A stretch of 64,000 nt of DNA from Deltaproteobacteria bacterium (GTDB lineage Bacteria; UBA10199; DSSB01), in the NCBI GenBank assembly GCA_024233625.1, contig JACKPJ010000001.1:62001-126000 (forward strand), written 5' to 3'. The notes under the pieces are model-generated. The model ran no database searches. It was not told where the DNA came from and was given only the letters and a program-made list of their open reading frames with translations. Shown in pieces: positions 9,083 through 18,231 of this stretch; positions within the stretch are counted from its first letter, which is position 1, and each line of letters begins with the position of its first letter. The translations under genes were made by a program, and so were the position numbers.

Positions 9083-9517
9083 ATGGAATCACTATATCAA
9101 TGGTCTCGGGCGTTACACATTATTTTTATGGTTGCTTGGTTTGCAGGTCTCTTCTACATATTTCGACTTTTTGTCTATCACGCTAAATTCAAAAACAACT
9201 CCGAAATCTGTCAGGCTTATTCTCTAATGGAAAGAAAGCTTCTCTACATCATCATGCATCCAGCAATGCTTCTCACAATTATTCTTGGTATCATTTTAAT
9301 ATCACTTAACCCTGCAGTTATGAAAGCCCCCTGGATGCATGCTAAGTTAACTTTTGTCGTTTTGCTCATTGCATACCAAATTTTTGCAGGAATTACCCAC
9401 AAACGTTTTACAAAAGGTGACTTTTTTCTCAGTGAAAAGACTTGCCGCTTTATCAATGAAGTTCCCACCATTGCACTTATTGCAATTGTCATTTTGGTAG
9501 TTGTTCGCCCCTTTTAA
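9083..9517 (+). CDS. hemJ: Protoporphyrinogen IX oxidase HemJ-like
   Basis: HemJ is the small membrane enzyme that oxidises protoporphyrinogen IX in many Gram-negatives. The 144-residue protein has four hydrophobic segments and the family's N-terminal RALHIIFMVAWFAGLFYIFRLFVYH stretch (about residues 9-33), with the conserved first-helix histidine. WMHAKLTFVVLLIAYQ follows in helix 3. The next gene, 12 bases downstream, is ferrochelatase, which catalyses the following step and strongly supports the assignment. The start is preceded by AAGAGGAAAAAAGCG. Confidence 0.92.
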   Translation: MESLYQWSRALHIIFMVAWFAGLFYIFRLFVYHAKFKNNSEICQAYSLMERKLLYIIMHPAMLLTIILGIILISLNPAVMKAPWMHAKLTFVVLLIAYQIFAGITHKRFTKGDFFLSEKTCRFINEVPTIALIAIVILVVVRPF

Positions 9518-9528
9518 TAAGATTTACT

Positions 9529-10542
9529 ATGATTGGAATACTCCTCATCAATTTAGGAACACCGCTTTCGGCAAAAACAAGTGACGTTCGTAAATATTTA
9601 AAAGAATTCCTCTCGGATCCGTATGTTATTGACATTAATCCAGTCGCACGCTGGTTTTTAGTCAACTTCATCATTGCGCCTTTCCGCTCACCACGTTCTG
9701 CAGAAGCCTACCAATCTATATGGAAAGAAGAAGGTTCGCCCCTACTTTTTTATACGCAAGAGTTGGGAAAAGCATTGCAATCGGAAATGGGAGAAGAATT
9801 TCACGTAGAAATCGCCATGCGCTATGGAGAACCTAATATCAAGTCAGCCTTGTTAAAACTTAAAGAAAAGAATGTCGAAGAAATCCGGGCAATCCCCCTT
9901 TATCCTCAATATGCAGCTTCCTCGACGGGCTCTACACTCGCCAAACTTCATCAACTTGAAAGTCAAATTAAAGATTTACCGACGCTTAAAATTCTTCGGT
10001 CATTTTTTGATCATGAAGGATTCATTAACAGCTTTTCTGAAATTGGAAAAAACTATTTAGCCAATTTTCAACCAGACCACATTCTCTTTAGTTTTCATGG
10101 GCTCCCTGTCAGACACATCTTGAAGCAAGATATTGGAGGAAATCACTGCTTTAAAACAACTGACTGCTGTGAAAAAATTATACCTGCTAATGGATTATGT
10201 TACCGCGCACATTGCTTTCAAAGCGCTAGAGAAATTGGAAAAAAATTAAAAATACCCCAATCAGACTACTCAATTTGTTTCCAATCTAGATTAGGCCGCA
10301 CCCCTTGGATTGAACCCTTCACAGATATCCTCATTGAGGATCTTGCAAAACAAAATAAAAAACGTCTACTAGTATTTTGCCCTTCCTTTGTTGCGGATTG
10401 CTTGGAGACTCTGGAAGAAATTGGAATACGCGCAAGAAGTTCGTTTATTGAATCCGGAGGTGAAGATCTTATGCTGGTTCCTTCACTCAACGCACATCCC
10501 ACTTGGGTAAAAGCTCTCAGCAATATGTTACAAGGAAAATAA
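9529..10542 (+). CDS. hemH: Ferrochelatase
   Basis: HemH inserts ferrous iron into protoporphyrin IX, the last step of haem synthesis. Motifs seen are the N-terminal GILLINLGTP, the catalytic-His region ILFSFHGLPVRH, FQSRLGRTPWIEP and the acidic PSFVADCLETLEEIG region. The 337-residue length is usual. Several cysteines around residues 205-230 (HCFKTTDCC and GLCYRAHCF) might reflect a [2Fe-2S] centre as in some ferrochelatases, but the spacing was not verified. It forms an operon with hemJ. Confidence 0.96.
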   Translation: MIGILLINLGTPLSAKTSDVRKYLKEFLSDPYVIDINPVARWFLVNFIIAPFRSPRSAEAYQSIWKEEGSPLLFYTQELGKALQSEMGEEFHVEIAMRYGEPNIKSALLKLKEKNVEEIRAIPLYPQYAASSTGSTLAKLHQLESQIKDLPTLKILRSFFDHEGFINSFSEIGKNYLANFQPDHILFSFHGLPVRHILKQDIGGNHCFKTTDCCEKIIPANGLCYRAHCFQSAREIGKKLKIPQSDYSICFQSRLGRTPWIEPFTDILIEDLAKQNKKRLLVFCPSFVADCLETLEEIGIRARSSFIESGGEDLMLVPSLNAHPTWVKALSNMLQGK

Positions 10543-10614
10543 GGCTTTTCCACTTCACTATTCAATAAAATTGAGTTAATTTTGGGGAATGAAAAAAACA
10601 GCAGAGGTCTTAAA

Positions 10615-10929
10615 ATGAAAAAAGCACTCATCAATCGAGAAGAAGAAATTCCCATGATTAGCTTAGCGAAAGATGCACGCAAACTTCTTGACCGTTTAAG
10701 ATTAGAAAAAAAGAAACGATTTATTATTACTCGCAATGAAAACCCTGAAGCAGTTTTACTCAGCTTAAATTATTATGATGAATTAATGGACCTCATCGAA
10801 GAAATGAGAGACAAGCTCAATCAGATATCTAAACAAAAAAATGTGTGGGACCGCGTTAAAAGTGAAAGTAACTTAAAAAATGCGATTACTCTCGAAGAAT
10901 TAGGATCACAGCATGGTTTCGAAAAATAG
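10615..10929 (+). CDS. Antitoxin, Phd/YefM family
   Basis: Small DNA-binding antitoxin that should neutralise the overlapping RelE/ParE-type toxin and autorepress the operon. The fold is suggested by EIPMISLAKDARKLLDRL and ITRNENPEAVLLSLNYYDELMDLI, the usual Phd/YefM core, followed by a charged C-terminal toxin-binding tail. The ATG at 10615 is chosen because AGAGG lies 7 bases upstream; an upstream ATG at 10582 is also open. The stop lies inside the toxin gene, a 17-base overlap. The pair sits between hemH and murA. Confidence 0.85.
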   Translation: MKKALINREEEIPMISLAKDARKLLDRLRLEKKKRFIITRNENPEAVLLSLNYYDELMDLIEEMRDKLNQISKQKNVWDRVKSESNLKNAITLEELGSQHGFEK

Positions 10930-11212
10930 TTGGGAACTTCTCATCGTAGAAGATGCACAAGCAGATTTTGCTAATTTATCTCCACAAGTAAAAAAACTTG
11001 TCTATCGTAAACTCAGTCGCATTCAAAAAGACCCCTTAAAAATGGGAAAACCCCTTAAAACTAAAGAAAAATTAACCAGCTTTGATCGCAACCGTATTAT
11101 TTTTACTCTAGAAATAGAGGAAAAAATGATTCATGTTTGGGCCATTGGACAAAAGGATGCAACAAAAATCCAAAATACTCTTATCAAGCGTGTCAATCGT
11201 TTCTTAAGATAA
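10913..11212 (+). CDS. RelE/ParE-type toxin
   Basis: The 99-residue protein has the RelE/ParE toxin pattern: N-terminal WELLIVEDAQADFANLSPQVKKLVYRKL helices, then KTKEKLTSFDRNRIIFTLE and a C-terminal strand MIHVWAIGQKD. RelE relatives cut mRNA at the ribosome and ParE relatives poison gyrase; sequence alone does not decide which applies. Arg/Lys residues (RNRIIF, KTKEK) could act in catalysis. It is translationally coupled to the antitoxin. murA starts 19 bases after the stop and may be read through from the same transcript. Confidence 0.82.
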   Translation: MVSKNSWELLIVEDAQADFANLSPQVKKLVYRKLSRIQKDPLKMGKPLKTKEKLTSFDRNRIIFTLEIEEKMIHVWAIGQKDATKIQNTLIKRVNRFLR

Positions 11213-11231
11213 AAAACAGGAATTTAGAACT

Positions 11232-12491
11232 ATGGATAAAATCGTCATTGATGGCGGACGCCCATTAAAAGGTAAAGTCAAAATTTCAGGGGCAAAAAAT
11301 GCGGCTCTTCCCATTTTAGCAGCAACTCTTCTCACCCAAGGAAAAATGGAACTACAAAATGTTCCTCAGTTAGCCGATGTTAAAACAATGGAAGCCTTAT
11401 TAAAAGGAGTGGGACTTAAAATTCATAGTCGAGCTAACAAACTTAAAGTACACTCTAATGGATATTCAGGAACAACAGCACCTTATGAACTTGTCAAAAC
11501 TATGCGAGCTTCTATTTTGGTTTTGGGCCCGCTGCTAGCGATGAAAGGCAAAGCACGTGTCTCTTTACCAGGTGGCTGTGCCATCGGCGCTCGCCCCATT
11601 GATTTGCACCTCAAAGGACTCGAAGCCATGGGAGCAAAAATCAAAGTCGAGCATGGTTACGTCGAGGCTGAAGCACCCAAATTAAAAGGAGCAAAAATTA
11701 ATTTTGATCAAGTCAGTGTCACTGGAACTGAAAACCTTATGATGGCTGCAACACAGGCCAAAGGAACAACATTGCTAGAAAATGCCGCTCGAGAACCTGA
11801 AGTCATTGATTTAGCCAACATGTTGAACGCCTGTGGCGCAAAAATATCTGGCGCAGGATCTTCTCTGATTAAAATTGAAGGCCCAACTCCCCTGACCGGA
11901 AACAAATGGTCCGTCATGCCAGATAGGATTGAAGCAGGGACATTTATGATTGCAGCTTGCCTTCCGGAAAGTGAAGTTCTTATTCAAGGGGCTAATGAAG
12001 AAGACTTAGAGGCTCTCACCCTAAAATTACAAGAATGTGGGGCAAAAATTGAAAGCTCCGAAGCTGGAATTTACGTCAAAGCTCCTAAAAAACTCAAGTC
12101 TTCAGATATCAACACCGCTCCGTTTCCAGGTTTTGCAACCGATTTACAAGCTCAGTTTATGGCTTTGATGACGGTCGCAGAAGGAAGTTCAATTATCCGA
12201 GAAACTATTTTTGAAAACCGCTTTATGCATGTCGGTGAATTGATTCGTATGGGAGCTGATATTAAAGTTGAAGGAAATTCTGCTATCGTTCGAGGTATGA
12301 AACAACTCTCTGGAGCGCCCATAATGGCAACTGACCTACGTGCAAGTGCCTGCTTAGTCATTGCCGGCCTTGCAGCTAAAGGAATTACCGAAATTAATCG
12401 AGTCTACCACATTGATCGTGGTTATGAAAAAATTGAGAAGAAATTCCGAAAATTAGGTGCTAAAATCAAACGAACAAAAGTAAAGTTCTAG
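11232..12491 (+). CDS. murA: UDP-N-acetylglucosamine 1-carboxyvinyltransferase
   Basis: MurA transfers enolpyruvate from PEP to UDP-GlcNAc, the first committed step of peptidoglycan synthesis. The N-terminus reads IDGGRPLKGKVKISGAKNAALP, with the substrate-binding KN pair. The catalytic loop PGGCAIGARPIDLHL has the reactive cysteine (Cys116), so fosfomycin sensitivity at this site is expected. The C-terminal LRASACLVIAGLAAKG is also typical. The 419-residue length is normal and the gene is complete. Confidence 0.97.
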   Translation: MDKIVIDGGRPLKGKVKISGAKNAALPILAATLLTQGKMELQNVPQLADVKTMEALLKGVGLKIHSRANKLKVHSNGYSGTTAPYELVKTMRASILVLGPLLAMKGKARVSLPGGCAIGARPIDLHLKGLEAMGAKIKVEHGYVEAEAPKLKGAKINFDQVSVTGTENLMMAATQAKGTTLLENAAREPEVIDLANMLNACGAKISGAGSSLIKIEGPTPLTGNKWSVMPDRIEAGTFMIAACLPESEVLIQGANEEDLEALTLKLQECGAKIESSEAGIYVKAPKKLKSSDINTAPFPGFATDLQAQFMALMTVAEGSSIIRETIFENRFMHVGELIRMGADIKVEGNSAIVRGMKQLSGAPIMATDLRASACLVIAGLAAKGITEINRVYHIDRGYEKIEKKFRKLGAKIKRTKVKF

Positions 12492-12512
12492 TTTTAGAAA
12501 AATTAAAAGTAC

Positions 12513-12590
12513 TATATTTTCAAAAATATAGACCTTTAGAAAACAAAGCACGAAGCAAAAAATAGAAAAAAGTTATTTTTCAACAAACTC
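12513..12590. repeat. Hairpin and decayed copy of the dispersed element end
   Basis: An AT hairpin, CTATATTTTcAAAAATATAG, at 12513-12532 follows murA. At 12571-12590 the sequence AGTTATTTTTCAACAAACTC resembles the right end of the element at 48821-48974 (GCTATTTTTCAACAAGTCC). It looks like a decayed remnant; no matching left end was found. Confidence 0.35.
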
Positions 12591-12690
12591 TGAAACGATA
12601 GTTGAAATATTTCCTCATTCGGGCTATCCTTGCCCAACTCAAAAAACTAAATGATTCTAATAAACAATAATTACTGATATAGAAAATACT

Positions 12691-13977
12691 ATGAAAACAC
12701 TCCGTTCCTTAGATAGAAATTTTCGTTACGAATTTGAAAAACTTCTCAAACGTGGAGACAACGTCACAAAAGAGGTTCACCGAGAAGTCGATACTATTTT
12801 AGAAGAAGTCCGTTTAAGAGGTGATAAAGCTGTCCAAAAGTATAATGAAAAATTTGATGAATTTCCGGCAGAAAAGTTCGCAGTCAGTAAAGCTGAAATC
12901 AAAAAAGCCTATAAACAAGTTTCAAAAGAAGACTTTGCTGCCTTAGAATTAGCGGCTTCCAGAATTGAAAGCTTCCATAAAAATCAAGAATATAAATCCT
13001 TCGAAACCAGCAAAGAAGGCATGAAAATCGGGCAAATTGTTCGCCCCTTAGAACGCATTGGACTTTATGTTCCTGGAGGAAAGGCTTCTTATCCCAGTTC
13101 CGTTTTAATGAACGCAATTCCTGCACGAGTTGCGGGTGTCAAAAATATTATTATGGCAACTCCATTTTTAAAGGGAGAATGCGCTCCTTCAGTTTTAGTT
13201 GCGGCTGACCTTGCTAAAATTGATACTGTTTATAAAATGGGAGGCGCCCAAGCCATTGGAGCGATGGCCTATGGAACCAACCAAATCAAAAAAGTCGATA
13301 AAATCGTCGGTCCAGGTAATATCTATGTCGCTTACGCGAAGCGTCTCGTTTTTGGACAAGTTGATATCGACATGATCGCAGGCCCTTCTGAGTTACTGAT
13401 TATCGCCGATCAAGAAGCTCCTCCAGCATGGGTTGCAGCCGATTTACTCAGTCAAGCTGAGCATGATGAAGAAGCCTTTACAGTTTTAATCACCTTCAAT
13501 TCTAACTATGCCCATCGGGTTGAAGGAGAAATTCGCAAGCAATTACGGTCACTTGCCCGGAAAAAAATTGCAGAAAATTCTATCAAAAATCGATCTTTCA
13601 TCATCGTCGCAAAAAATCTCAAAGAAAGCATTGAACTTGCGAACGAATTTGCTCCTGAACATCTAGAACTTGCCATCAAGGATCCCGAAAGTGTATTAGA
13701 TCAGGTACAAAATGCCGGGGCTATTTTTATGGGTTATCATACTCCCGAGGCCTGTGGTGACTATATCGCTGGACCCAGTCACGTCCTTCCGACAACAGGA
13801 AATGCACGATTTGGTTCACCTTTAAGTGTCTTAGATTTTCTCAAAACAAGTAGTGTGATTGAGTTTAACCAGAAAGCTCTCAAAAGCTTTAGTGACCCAA
13901 TTATTCGACTCGCTGAAATGGAAGGCTTACAAGCCCACGGGTATAGCGTCTCGATACGTTCCAAAGCTACTAAATAA
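12691..13977 (+). CDS. hisD: Histidinol dehydrogenase
   Basis: HisD oxidises L-histidinol to L-histidine in two NAD-dependent steps with zinc. Seen are PLERIGLYVPGGKASYPSSVLMNAIPA, the KIVGPGNIYVAYAKRLVFG nucleotide-binding region, DMIAGPSELLIIAD, and the C-terminal SHVLPTTGNARFGSPLSV with the conserved histidine and proline pattern. The 428-residue length is typical. No other his gene is adjacent; hisF and hisI lie about 31 kb away, so the pathway is split on this chromosome. Confidence 0.97.
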   Translation: MKTLRSLDRNFRYEFEKLLKRGDNVTKEVHREVDTILEEVRLRGDKAVQKYNEKFDEFPAEKFAVSKAEIKKAYKQVSKEDFAALELAASRIESFHKNQEYKSFETSKEGMKIGQIVRPLERIGLYVPGGKASYPSSVLMNAIPARVAGVKNIIMATPFLKGECAPSVLVAADLAKIDTVYKMGGAQAIGAMAYGTNQIKKVDKIVGPGNIYVAYAKRLVFGQVDIDMIAGPSELLIIADQEAPPAWVAADLLSQAEHDEEAFTVLITFNSNYAHRVEGEIRKQLRSLARKKIAENSIKNRSFIIVAKNLKESIELANEFAPEHLELAIKDPESVLDQVQNAGAIFMGYHTPEACGDYIAGPSHVLPTTGNARFGSPLSVLDFLKTSSVIEFNQKALKSFSDPIIRLAEMEGLQAHGYSVSIRSKATK

Positions 13978-14093
13978 TTATCCTCTTGTCTCATAGCTTT
14001 TAATTCATTCTATGTGTGAGAAATTAACAGATCTTAATGATAGTTTGATAATCTTTTCTTCCATCTAAAGGATTTTTCGACTAAGCTAACAAC

Positions 14094-15467
14094 ATGTTTC
14101 CACGATCTTTTTTTCTACAATTGATCGAGAAAGATTTCTCTGAGTTCACGGATTTTTTAAAAAACGCGAATGATGAAGAAATTCGTCAACTTCTCACCGA
14201 ATTACATCCTGCAGATATTGCTGATATTGTTGAAAATAGCGAAGAAGCTGAGCAAACCCGGCTCATGTCCTTATTGGATAATAGTCAAGCTGCTGAAGTT
14301 CTTTCCCTAGTAGAAGAGCACATGAAATCTGAGGTTGTCGAAGCCATTTCTGAGGAAAAACTGCCTGAAATTATTGATGAGATGGACAGTGACGATGCCA
14401 CGGATATCTTAGAAGAGCTCCCTGAAGCCGAAGTCAAAGAAATCTTGGATGCCATGCCTCAAGAAGAGTCTGCTCCCATGCGTCAACTCTTAAACTATGA
14501 GGAAGATTCTGCTGGTGGACTCATGCAGACGGAGTTAGTCGCAGTCAGTCCAGAAACCAAACTTTTTGAAGCCGCAGAAAAAGTACGAAAAGACTCCAAA
14601 AAAGTCACAAATGTGGGAAACTTATATGTCGTCAGCGCTGAAGGCACACTCAAAGGAGTTGTCCCCATTCAAGCCTTAGTTTTGGAAGATCCCGAAAAAA
14701 GCGTCTCAGAGGTTATGAAAACGGATTACTTCTTTGTTGATGTAAATCAAGACCAAGAAAAAGTCGCCGAGATTTTTCGTAAATATGACCTCATTAGTCT
14801 GCCGGTCGTCGATCAACAGCACAAATTATTGGGGCGTATTATGATCGATGATATCGTCGACGTTATCCAAGAAGAAGCCAGCGAAGATATTTACCGTTTA
14901 GCAGGTGTGGATATTGAGGAACACGTTGCCGACTCGGCTTTTCGTTCCATCCGTTTACGTTTTCCATGGCTACTCTTCAACTTGGGAACAGCCATTATGG
15001 CATCTCTGGTCGTCAGCCTTTTCGAAACCACCATCCAGCAAGTCGTTCTCCTCGCCGTTTTTATGCCTATTGTTGCCGGTATGGGAGGAAACGCTGGGAC
15101 GCAATCCCTCGCAGTTATCACTCGAAGTCTTGCCTTAGGTGAACTGAATTTTTCTAATGCAAAACGAGCTCTTATTAAAGAATCCCTGTCCGGTCTACTC
15201 AACGGTATTTTTATGGGACTTATTATGGGAGGCATTACCTATCTTTGGACAAAAAATAGTGTTTTGGCTTTAGTTTTGGGTTTAGCTATGGTTGCCAATA
15301 TGCTGATTGCAACTTTTACGGGAACAGCAATTCCTTTATTATTGCGCTGGATAAAAGTAGACCCCGCTCTTGCAAGCGGGGTCATTGTAACAACTTTCAC
15401 TGATATGGTCGGTTTTTTTGCCTTTTTAGGATTGGCAACTGTGTTTTTGAAGTATTTAGTTAGTTAA
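14094..15467 (+). CDS. mgtE: Magnesium transporter MgtE
   Basis: MgtE is a magnesium-gated Mg2+ channel. The order of domains is clear: N-terminal helical MgtE_N domain (about 20-130, acidic, with LHPADIADIVE), two CBS domains (about 135-255), a plug helix, and a C-terminal membrane domain with five helices including AGMGGNAGTQSLAVITRSLALGE, the pore signature. The 457 residues agree with the family. The 116-bp upstream gap is too short for an M-box riboswitch. A 9-bp GC hairpin (15360-15383) falls inside the coding sequence. Confidence 0.96.
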   Translation: MFPRSFFLQLIEKDFSEFTDFLKNANDEEIRQLLTELHPADIADIVENSEEAEQTRLMSLLDNSQAAEVLSLVEEHMKSEVVEAISEEKLPEIIDEMDSDDATDILEELPEAEVKEILDAMPQEESAPMRQLLNYEEDSAGGLMQTELVAVSPETKLFEAAEKVRKDSKKVTNVGNLYVVSAEGTLKGVVPIQALVLEDPEKSVSEVMKTDYFFVDVNQDQEKVAEIFRKYDLISLPVVDQQHKLLGRIMIDDIVDVIQEEASEDIYRLAGVDIEEHVADSAFRSIRLRFPWLLFNLGTAIMASLVVSLFETTIQQVVLLAVFMPIVAGMGGNAGTQSLAVITRSLALGELNFSNAKRALIKESLSGLLNGIFMGLIMGGITYLWTKNSVLALVLGLAMVANMLIATFTGTAIPLLLRWIKVDPALASGVIVTTFTDMVGFFAFLGLATVFLKYLVS

Positions 15468-15536
15468 ACTACCTACGATCATGTAAAATCAAATATCACT
15501 AAAAACATTTGCCGACATAATATCTATATACAAAGA

Positions 15537-18035
15537 TTAATTATCCCAACTGAATCCATTAATTGGGGGTTCGCCTTTCTTATATCCAGATACATCAAAA
15601 AAATCAATTACTTGCCCTTTGTATTTAAGCTGATCCATTTTATCATTGATAAAATCAATATTTGTATCAAATCCACCGCCGAAAAGTTCATTTAACCGTT
15701 GAATAATAAATGATTTTCTTTGGTTACTTGCAGTATTTAAAGCTAGTGGCCCACCTGGCCACTCGCCATTATTATATAAACCAACTACTTGACTATAAAG
15801 AGCCAATTGGTTTTTTAAGGATGAATCATTTTCCATCAACCATCTCATACTTTTATAATCTGGTGGGTTTGGTATGCCACTATGTCCTGTTTTTGATTTA
15901 AAATCAGCCATTAAAGACTGTGCTTTTTGCTCAACACTCTTTTTCTCATCATTATAAAGCTGATCAAAACTGCGATTATCACCTGGAAAAAGCACTCCCA
16001 TTGCAAGTTCTCTAAAAGACTCTGGAATGCCAGCCTCTGAACCGGACTGCCCACTTGATATTTCATCGACTGTTATACCACCTGTTGATGGAGAAGGTGG
16101 CTTTATGCTGACTCCATTATAAGTTTCTCCATAATAACTTCTCTCAACTATCGAAACATTATATTCGACTAATTTTCCATTCTCACCTTTAAAATATACC
16201 TTGAGTCCATTTGTATTTCCATTAGCATCAACCCCTTGGACAGCATCTCCATAGATCATTTGAAGCACACCAACCAAGCGCTCACGGATCTGTGTTGCAG
16301 TTAATGAGCTCGGATTATTTTTATAAGCATCGACATAGGCACGAAGATCACTATCAAAGTACGAAATAATATTAAGCACATCCGGATCAGGAGGTAAAAC
16401 ACCCGCCTGGATTTTATCCCAAAAATTCTTTCCATCCGTAGAAGTATGCGGAATATCAAGAGGATCAATGCCCAACATTGCAGCTAGATCAATGACTCGT
16501 GATGGAGGTGTCTCTTGCGTGGCACCGCCGTCGCCATTGACAGCAGAAGCTCCCTGGAAGAGGAAGTCTTGTTGAAACTCAGGCGGAATATCAAATCCGG
16601 AACTCGTCTCACGAGGTTTTCCACCATAAGGATCAAAAGGATCTACCTCAGGCTCAGAAGCAGGTTTGGTATCTTGAGCTTGAGGTTCATCTTCTGGATC
16701 AACACCATCTCCACCGTCAGGCTCATCCACTGGATTTGCTTCATCCAAAGGACCATTGTCTGGATCATTGGGTTCCCATCCTTCGGGAAGGTCAAAAGCC
16801 TCCTCAAGATTAACATTCTCTAAATTCAGAGTTGCTTGGACAACATCTGGGGCTTGACCTTCAGCCTTAATATCTCCAGTTGAAGCAGATTCTGCAGCTG
16901 ACGCAGCCAAATTACCCGGACCTGCGATACCAACACCCCCGTCATCAATAACATCTCCATCATCAGCATCTTGAGTCGCAGCCACTTTATCACTCGGACC
17001 TGTTGGGATGTTGGGTTTTGGATCCATAGGAACATGCCATTCCACCTGGCTCTCATGAGCACCGATATCAAATTGATAGCCTTCTTGAAGTAAGAAAGTA
17101 TCATGGGTTCCATCTGGATTGGTCACAACCACTTCATAACCACTAGGTTGTCTGAGATAAACATCCACTTCGGCTTGAGGATCCACATATATATTAGCAG
17201 GGCCAAAAACTTCGTGAGTTTGATCAACTCCGCCACGGGGATAAAAAGTGATCGAATCACCCCAATGAACGCTATATTTAAAGTGATTAGGCCCCTCTTG
17301 AGTCACAGTTGCAGAACCCTCATACTCAGGAGCACGCTCAGAGGATCCATCATAAACACCAACTGTTGCTAAGTTCTTGCCTGTTTTGTCATTAATTTTT
17401 CCAGTTGCTGTATTAATAAAGAAATTTTCCGGATTGACGTTTTCGTAATCTTGAACATTATAAACATGCTCATCGCCTGTTGCAGCATCGCGTACCTTAA
17501 TCTGCAAGACCTTTTTTGGAGGATTGCTGCGGGTATCATCCACAAACTCCATGGTAACTTCTGCTGAAGTGGCTGCAATATTTAAGTTAAGCGATCCTCC
17601 GGGTCCTACCCAAATATCAGAAGTTGCGACGGCCTCTCCACCAGTATAATTAATAATCTTATCCCCAAATTCATTATAAACATAGTTATCATGGGCACCC
17701 ATAATCGCGCCTTGTGGCAAGCCTCCGGCTCCGCCTGCACCACCAGCGCCACCACCGAGAGTATCCATACTATAACCTGATTGAGAAAGTGTGGTGTAAG
17801 CATAATTAAGCTGATCAATTAAACCTGCTACATCTGGCTCTACAACGGTACCCGACTGAACTTGTTGATAATAATCTAATGCTTGAATATACCAATTGTA
17901 AAGTTCTGTTAGATTAACGCCTTGGGCCGTACTCTGTGCAGATTGAGTACCCAGATCACCTGCATATCCAGCAGTATCAAGTAAAGGTGTTTTATTTAAA
18001 GCTGATGGTTGATTTGGATTAATTGGCGATGCCAT
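15537..18035 (-). CDS. Large acidic protein of unknown function
   Basis: I do not recognise the family. The start is ATG at 18035 because AAGGAGG lies 8 bases upstream; an in-frame ATG at 18062 has no such site. The product is 832 residues with no Sec signal or membrane segment. It has a Ser/Asn/Gln/Pro-rich N-terminus (MASPINPNQPSALNK), a short helical part, a Gly/Ala repeat (GGAGGAGGAGG), a beta-rich central part up to about residue 345, then a long acidic Pro/Asp/Glu linker (about 345-500) and a C-terminal globular part ending NGFSWDN. The architecture is that of a secreted or surface structural protein. Lack of a Sec signal would fit a type III or other one-step export route, which is an inference. 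It is monocistronic and convergent with mgtE. Confidence 0.75.
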   Translation of the reverse strand: MASPINPNQPSALNKTPLLDTAGYAGDLGTQSAQSTAQGVNLTELYNWYIQALDYYQQVQSGTVVEPDVAGLIDQLNYAYTTLSQSGYSMDTLGGGAGGAGGAGGLPQGAIMGAHDNYVYNEFGDKIINYTGGEAVATSDIWVGPGGSLNLNIAATSAEVTMEFVDDTRSNPPKKVLQIKVRDAATGDEHVYNVQDYENVNPENFFINTATGKINDKTGKNLATVGVYDGSSERAPEYEGSATVTQEGPNHFKYSVHWGDSITFYPRGGVDQTHEVFGPANIYVDPQAEVDVYLRQPSGYEVVVTNPDGTHDTFLLQEGYQFDIGAHESQVEWHVPMDPKPNIPTGPSDKVAATQDADDGDVIDDGGVGIAGPGNLAASAAESASTGDIKAEGQAPDVVQATLNLENVNLEEAFDLPEGWEPNDPDNGPLDEANPVDEPDGGDGVDPEDEPQAQDTKPASEPEVDPFDPYGGKPRETSSGFDIPPEFQQDFLFQGASAVNGDGGATQETPPSRVIDLAAMLGIDPLDIPHTSTDGKNFWDKIQAGVLPPDPDVLNIISYFDSDLRAYVDAYKNNPSSLTATQIRERLVGVLQMIYGDAVQGVDANGNTNGLKVYFKGENGKLVEYNVSIVERSYYGETYNGVSIKPPSPSTGGITVDEISSGQSGSEAGIPESFRELAMGVLFPGDNRSFDQLYNDEKKSVEQKAQSLMADFKSKTGHSGIPNPPDYKSMRWLMENDSSLKNQLALYSQVVGLYNNGEWPGGPLALNTASNQRKSFIIQRLNELFGGGFDTNIDFINDKMDQLKYKGQVIDFFDVSGYKKGEPPINGFSWDN

Positions 18036-18231
18036 TATTAAAGCCTCCTTAGAAAGATGCATATATCATAAAAAAGTTACCAGATTATTTATCGTTTTGT
18101 CGAGGTGTCAGAGTTGCGGATTTTTCATCATTTATCCACAACTTGAGGAGAGAATTCATTTTTTTTTAATTATCAGACAAAAGAACAGTAATAACTTATT
18201 GTTTTTATTCAACTATCTAAAAATAGAAAAA

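Noticed and set aside
13978..14093. M-box magnesium riboswitch upstream of mgtE
   Set aside because: The gap is only 116 bp, too short for an M-box, and no conserved stem was recognised.
15360..15383. Perfect 9-bp GC hairpin GACCCCGCT/AGCGGGGTC as a terminator
   Set aside because: It lies inside the intact mgtE reading frame, with about 85 bp of conserved coding sequence after it and no T-run.
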